DNA of 64,000 nucleotides, from the NCBI RefSeq assembly GCF_964204865.1, contig NC_135259.1, forward strand, positions 11,790,974 through 11,854,973. The letters are read 5' to 3'. Shown here piece after piece: positions 61,535 through 64,000 of this stretch; the stretch's first letter is position 1; the number at the start of each line of letters is the position of its first letter. Origin of the DNA: Styela clava (taxonomy: Eukaryota; Chordata; Ascidiacea; Stolidobranchia; Styelidae). The notes beneath the pieces were generated by a model. The model saw only the letters and a list, made by a program, of their open reading frames with translations. It searched no databases and was not told the DNA's origin. The translations under genes and the position numbers were made by a program.

Positions 61535-62055
61535 CACATGGCAAGTCACGACCTCTCGTCCGGTTACCAATCCATGTCAATTATAAGAATTGCTGGTCAG
61601 ATATTTGTTGCAGATGTTTTTATGACTTGGTGGTGGGGGAAGTCATAACCAACCTCTGGTATGGGATTGGTTGACCAGTTATTTGTTTTAGAAGCCAGAC
61701 TTGATGGTGGAGAAAGCCGTGACCGACCAGCGGTAGCGTGAACCAACCTACCGTACTGAGCAGTCCACCAATCCTCTTAGACACACCGACCGCCTTCTAA
61801 TCCAAGCACTCTGTAAAGGTTCCCTGTTTAAAGAATTATAGACCAGGTGTGGCATATCGTGCTAAGCGCTATCGCACCAAGCGCTATCGCACCTCTGATC
61901 AGGGTGTTCACGTAATCGCTGGTTGGTCGCTCACGGCTTCCACCACAACTGGCTAACTTATCACACATACCAACCACATTGACTGGACTAGAGGCCGCGG
62001 TACGCAATATGATTAAGCCTCTTCCCTAGTATAAATATGAAAATCCTATTTTATA
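61535..62055. repeat. composite of inverted SINE pieces
   Basis: Two reverse-strand SINE pieces (61535-61625, cacatggcaagtcacgacctctcgtccgg; and 61660-61790, ggttgaccagttatttg, ccgtgaccgaccagcggtagc) are followed by a forward-strand copy (61850-62055). The forward copy has gtgtggcatatcgtgctaagcg, gctggttggtcgctcacggcttcc and gtataaatatgaaaatcc. The opposed copies form a large imperfect palindrome. Confidence 0.7.
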
Positions 62056-62202
62056 AAATCTTCCTCAAGGGCGCCAGTGGCTGCTTTAACGCCCATCAGT
62101 ATTATTTGCCACTTTTTGCCAAGGGCTGTCGAATAGCATTCGCTCACGTTCTGACAACAATATCACGCACAGACAATAGATTAAGAAATTACGATAGCCA
62201 GC

Positions 62203-62208
62203 TTTATT
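62203..62208 (-). other. candidate polyadenylation signal of the reverse-strand gene
   Basis: Reads AATAAA on the minus strand, about 290 bp downstream of the stop at 62494. Confidence 0.4.
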
Positions 62209-62493
62209 TCATATACGACCAACACAGTACTTCTAACGATATAATATACAAATATACAAAAATAACATTATGTTCTAAGCATTCTAAAGCTGCTAATTTG
62301 ACTAAAATTCTAGCATATAAAATTTCTGCTGACAAACATAGCAAAAGAACATAAAAATTATACAAAAATCAATAGTATCTTGGCAAGAAGTAATGCAGCG
62401 ATATCATTTTATAGACCATGTATAGAATTTGAGAAAAACACTCAAATCAATAGGAAAGCAGGATTATGCAACTGAGATTTAACATTAAATCTG

Positions 62494-64000
62494 CTAAAAA
62501 TCGTTAATTGTTACCTCATAAGTGACCCAAAGTAGCATATATATAAACGCCGTCGAAAGCTTGCTTCTAAAAATACTGAATTCAAATTGGAACACTTGCT
62601 GTGCAATTGGAACAAATATGAAGGTGCAAATACAAATAACAAAGTAGATCAAGTTCAAAAACAATGTACTCTGTAAAATGAATGTACTCTTGATTAGAAA
62701 ATAAAATTTCAATAACAATAAAAATATTCTGTGTCACAAGCAATAACATTTTTTTATGCAGAAGTGTTAAAGTTTTTCATGAAATTCAATATAACTTTGT
62801 ATTTTCTATCTTACAATATATTTAGAATTCAGATACATTTGAGCAATAGATCCTCAAAAAGGCCCTCCACTGGATACCATTTGTACTGATATTATGAACT
62901 GTGATTTAATTTCCTGACTAAAATATATTTATGCCTTCACTATCATTAATAGTCATGAAAGATGATAGTTTGAGGAACATTCGAGACCCGCAACCCCTAC
63001 AGCATCTGGAACCAATTTAGAGATGAAGGCTTTCTGTTCCATAGGATTATATAAATTGAGAAATGCATTATGTGTATCATCTATCATGAATGGAAGAACT
63101 ATATAAATAAACAAAACTATAATTTCTAAAGAACAGTAACAAAACACTATTTTCAGTAACACATGAGTAGGTAATGTTCAATAGTATATACTGAGGACAG
63201 TAGCCTACAGCCTACCTATACCAAATTCTGTAATATGTTGATAACAAAATAAGGAAAACTGCATGTGTGTGGTCATAGCTTCATTATCAATAACACTTTT
63301 CAGTTTGATCAATAAATTTGGATTAACCATATACTGTCCAATTGGTTTAAATGTTGTGTTATAATATATCTATGCCAAAAGGCAAAGACATTGACGCAAT
63401 TCTTTTTATTTAAAAAAAAATGTATATATTCCAGATTCCTCGTTTCGAGAGGTACAGGAAAAGGATAGTTTATTGATCACAAAGTGTATATATGGATTGT
63501 TGTTTTTTCGAATTGTGTTATGCTTTCTTCAAAATTAACTGAACCAATCAATTTTTCAGTACTTTAAAGATAGAAGTTACTATAATAAAAATTATTTTCT
63601 CAATATTTTCCAAAGATTATTCCGTTTTATTCTAATTCATGTAAACTGGAAACACTGATTTAACATTGGCATTCGAGTCAAATAGATTCTACCTTTGAGC
63701 ATTGCTCTTGTTTATAGTTCGTTCAAATTGTTTTGTGAATATATCACCCAGAGCTCATTTGACCAGCTCTCAAAATACCTCTGTTGCTGCTGGAGCGAGC
63801 AGTGAAATGAACATATATAAAATTCTGAGATGAATCATAATTTTGAATCACTTTGAGAAGTTCTTCTTAACCTGAGGGATGATTTTCTCTGACTGGTTGA
63901 TGGTGAACCTTCAGAGTATGGTCGAGATTTTGTGGGTGGATCAACAGATGACGTTTGATGTCTGTTAGTTCCAGTTATTTCATCAATATCTTCCCCGTCA
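62494..64000 (-). CDS. multi-pass membrane protein, 3' end (partial)
   Basis: Reverse-strand gene continuing beyond the window. Exons in transcript order: 64000-63872, 63778-63748, 63369-63222, 63125-63001, 62670-62494. All junctions keep phase. The conceptual C-terminal ~200 residues start with a Ser/Pro/Thr-rich hydrophilic stretch (DGEDIDEITGTNRH, SRPYSEGSPSTSQRKSS) and then YFESWSNELW and FKPIGQYMVNPNLLIKLKS. Three hydrophobic segments follow (IIVLFIYIVLPFM; FLNLIYFVICICTFIFVPI; FIYMLLWV), then the end YEVTINDF. If the first donor is not used, the exon at 64000 would end SDSKL with a stop at 63835. The 31 nt exon and the 63001 donor (gct|gtaggg) are the weakest parts. No family recognised. 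Confidence 0.5.

Overview
This is an A+T-rich, intron-rich animal nuclear sequence. It has GT-AG introns of roughly 80 bp to 3 kb, AATAAA signals, tRNA-derived SINEs and many small DNA transposons. The gene content (eIF2B gamma, PIF1, proline dehydrogenase and a WAP/sushi/C-type lectin/EGF/ZP mosaic receptor) fits an invertebrate, most plausibly a deuterostome such as a tunicate. That assignment is an inference. No bacterial operons, tRNA or rRNA genes, or CRISPR arrays were seen.

Layout. At 1-1873 there is intergenic DNA with a broken GNAT acetyltransferase copy (715-935) and a dispersed repeat. At 1886-8571 (+) lies EIF2B3, with 11 exons and 467 aa; it carries a piggyBac-like MITE in intron 2 and a six-copy tandem array of the intron 7 acceptor plus exon 8 start. 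At 8572-12983 there is repeat-rich DNA with an approximately 3 kb inverted-repeat element. At 12984-26314 (+) lies PIF1 helicase, with 14 exons and about 657 aa; a hAT element with a second transposon nested inside it sits in intron 3, and further MITEs and SINEs sit in introns 1, 11, 12 and 13. At 26315-28736 there is intergenic DNA. At 28737-39663 (+) lies PRODH, with 14 exons and 640 aa; it has an EF-hand-like loop not retained in the human protein. At 39664-44698 there is intergenic DNA with MITEs. At 44699-60448 (+) lies a 25-exon gene that splices in frame to 1444 aa: signal peptide, WAP-like domain, ten sushi domains, C-type lectin, EGF, ZP domain, furin site, transmembrane helix and short tail. 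At 60449-62493 there are SINE pieces and an orphan open frame. At 62494-64000 (-) lies the 3' end of an unrecognised multi-pass membrane protein gene.

The four forward genes are unrelated housekeeping or surface functions and do not form a pathway. Each exon chain was assembled by hand. I checked that exon phases add up and that the conceptual protein matches the family from end to end. The mosaic receptor is the most novel item. The splice-site array in EIF2B3, the nested transposons with intact target duplications, and a shared family of short inverted-repeat elements are the other structural highlights.
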